The position numbers were made by a program, and so were the translations under genes. Shown here one piece after another: positions 5,748 through 6,116 of a DNA stretch of 6,116 nucleotides. Within the stretch, counting starts at the first letter, position 1, and each line of letters opens with the position of its first letter. The DNA is from Methanobacteriota archaeon. Lineage in GTDB: Archaea > Hydrothermarchaeota > Hydrothermarchaeia > Hydrothermarchaeales > SZUA-236. The stretch is taken from NCBI GenBank assembly GCA_003695745.1, contig RFHW01000022.1, positions 1 to 6,116 on the forward strand, given 5' to 3'. The notes under the pieces are model-generated. The model was not told where the DNA came from, ran no database searches, and saw nothing but the letters and a program-made list of their open reading frames with translations.

Positions 5748-6116
5748 GATCGCTCTGAAGAAGATGGAGGTCCAGTCCAGGGGTGTGAGGATAGACTGGA
5801 GGCTGGAGGAGGAGCTTTCAACGGACTATGTGGGGGCTGTGAGCGACTACATGTCCTTTTTCATGGATGACGTGCCGGTAGGGATTTTGAACGGCTTTTA
5901 CACCGACTCTTCGCCCTTTGAGATAAAGAGGACCGACGGAGGCTTCGCCATCTACAGGGAGGGCGAGCCCTATCAGGACATCACCTTCCTGAAGAGGCCT
6001 GCCTTCTTTGACAGGGAGACCAACCGGGGCACGGTGATGAGCAGGCTCTGCAAGATGGTGGCGCCGGGCTTCCCAATCATATACATGAACCGGGGGTGCA
6101 TGTACTGGGGCCCCGC
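5740..6116 (+). CDS. Second MSMEG_0568-like radical SAM protein, N-terminal part only
   Basis: The reading frame is open to the window edge (125 codons). It was found by comparison with the gene at 3405-4484, not by its own catalytic motif, which lies beyond the window. The two N-termini align almost residue for residue: SPF (58-60 here, 59-61 there), RPAFFD (86-91 against RPAFYD 87-92), then T-x-x-G-x-x-M. C120 in RGCMYWGP falls where the first cluster Cys (C121) sits in the paralogue. Start: the TTG at 5740 has GGAGG (5726-5730) nine bases ahead and overlaps the TPR stop by eight bases; an ATG at 5764 is the alternative. Presence of the cluster cysteines is therefore predicted, not seen. 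The two copies have diverged a lot, suggesting separate reactions rather than recent duplication. Confidence 0.75.
   Translation, partial: MGEIALKKMEVQSRGVRIDWRLEEELSTDYVGAVSDYMSFFMDDVPVGILNGFYTDSSPFEIKRTDGGFAIYREGEPYQDITFLKRPAFFDRETNRGTVMSRLCKMVAPGFPIIYMNRGCMYWGP

Overview
The window looks like a chromosomal segment of an archaeon of fairly high GC content, probably a euryarchaeote and possibly a methanogen; the lineage is an inference. The support is a classic archaeal TATA box (TTTATATATAAA) about 50 bases before the first gene of the main operon, Shine-Dalgarno sites matching the archaeal 16S tail, a divergent gene with no ribosome binding site that may be leaderless, and strong use of AGG/AGA arginine and ATA isoleucine codons.

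Layout. Positions 1-380 hold no convincing gene. A GC-richer, highly self-complementary segment (18-124, closed by a perfect 11-base inverted repeat) is followed by AT-rich spacer. Positions 381-824 (minus strand) encode a small protein with four CxxC knuckles. A divergent promoter region (825-947) follows. From 948 to the right edge, everything reads on the plus strand as one tightly packed operon: a 32-residue peptide; a radical SAM/SPASM enzyme with an N-terminal PqqD-like recognition domain; a second radical SAM/SPASM enzyme; a radical SAM enzyme of a different family (MSMEG_0568-like, CX8CX2C cluster motif); a class I SAM-dependent methyltransferase; a five-repeat TPR protein; and the start of a second MSMEG_0568-like radical SAM protein cut by the window end. 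The junctions after the peptide are overlaps of 38, 4, 14 and 8 bases and one gap of 2 bases, so the enzymes are probably co-translated. Only the peptide is set apart, by 27 bases, which is typical of a precursor needed in excess.

Interpretation. The tiny unannotated peptide at 948-1046 is the key to the window. Its C-terminus is two tandem hexapeptides of pattern YRxxGD (YRDHGD, YRPVGD) followed by a terminal Phe and preceded by the only Cys. Together with the adjacent PqqD-like/SPASM maturase this is the architecture of a ribosomally made, post-translationally modified peptide (RiPP) pathway. Four radical SAM proteins, a methyltransferase and a TPR protein in one operon make an unusually radical-rich pathway. 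No exporter or peptidase is visible, so a peptide-derived cofactor or intracellular product (as with PQQ or mycofactocin) is at least as likely as a secreted peptide. The product and the individual reactions cannot be read from the sequence.
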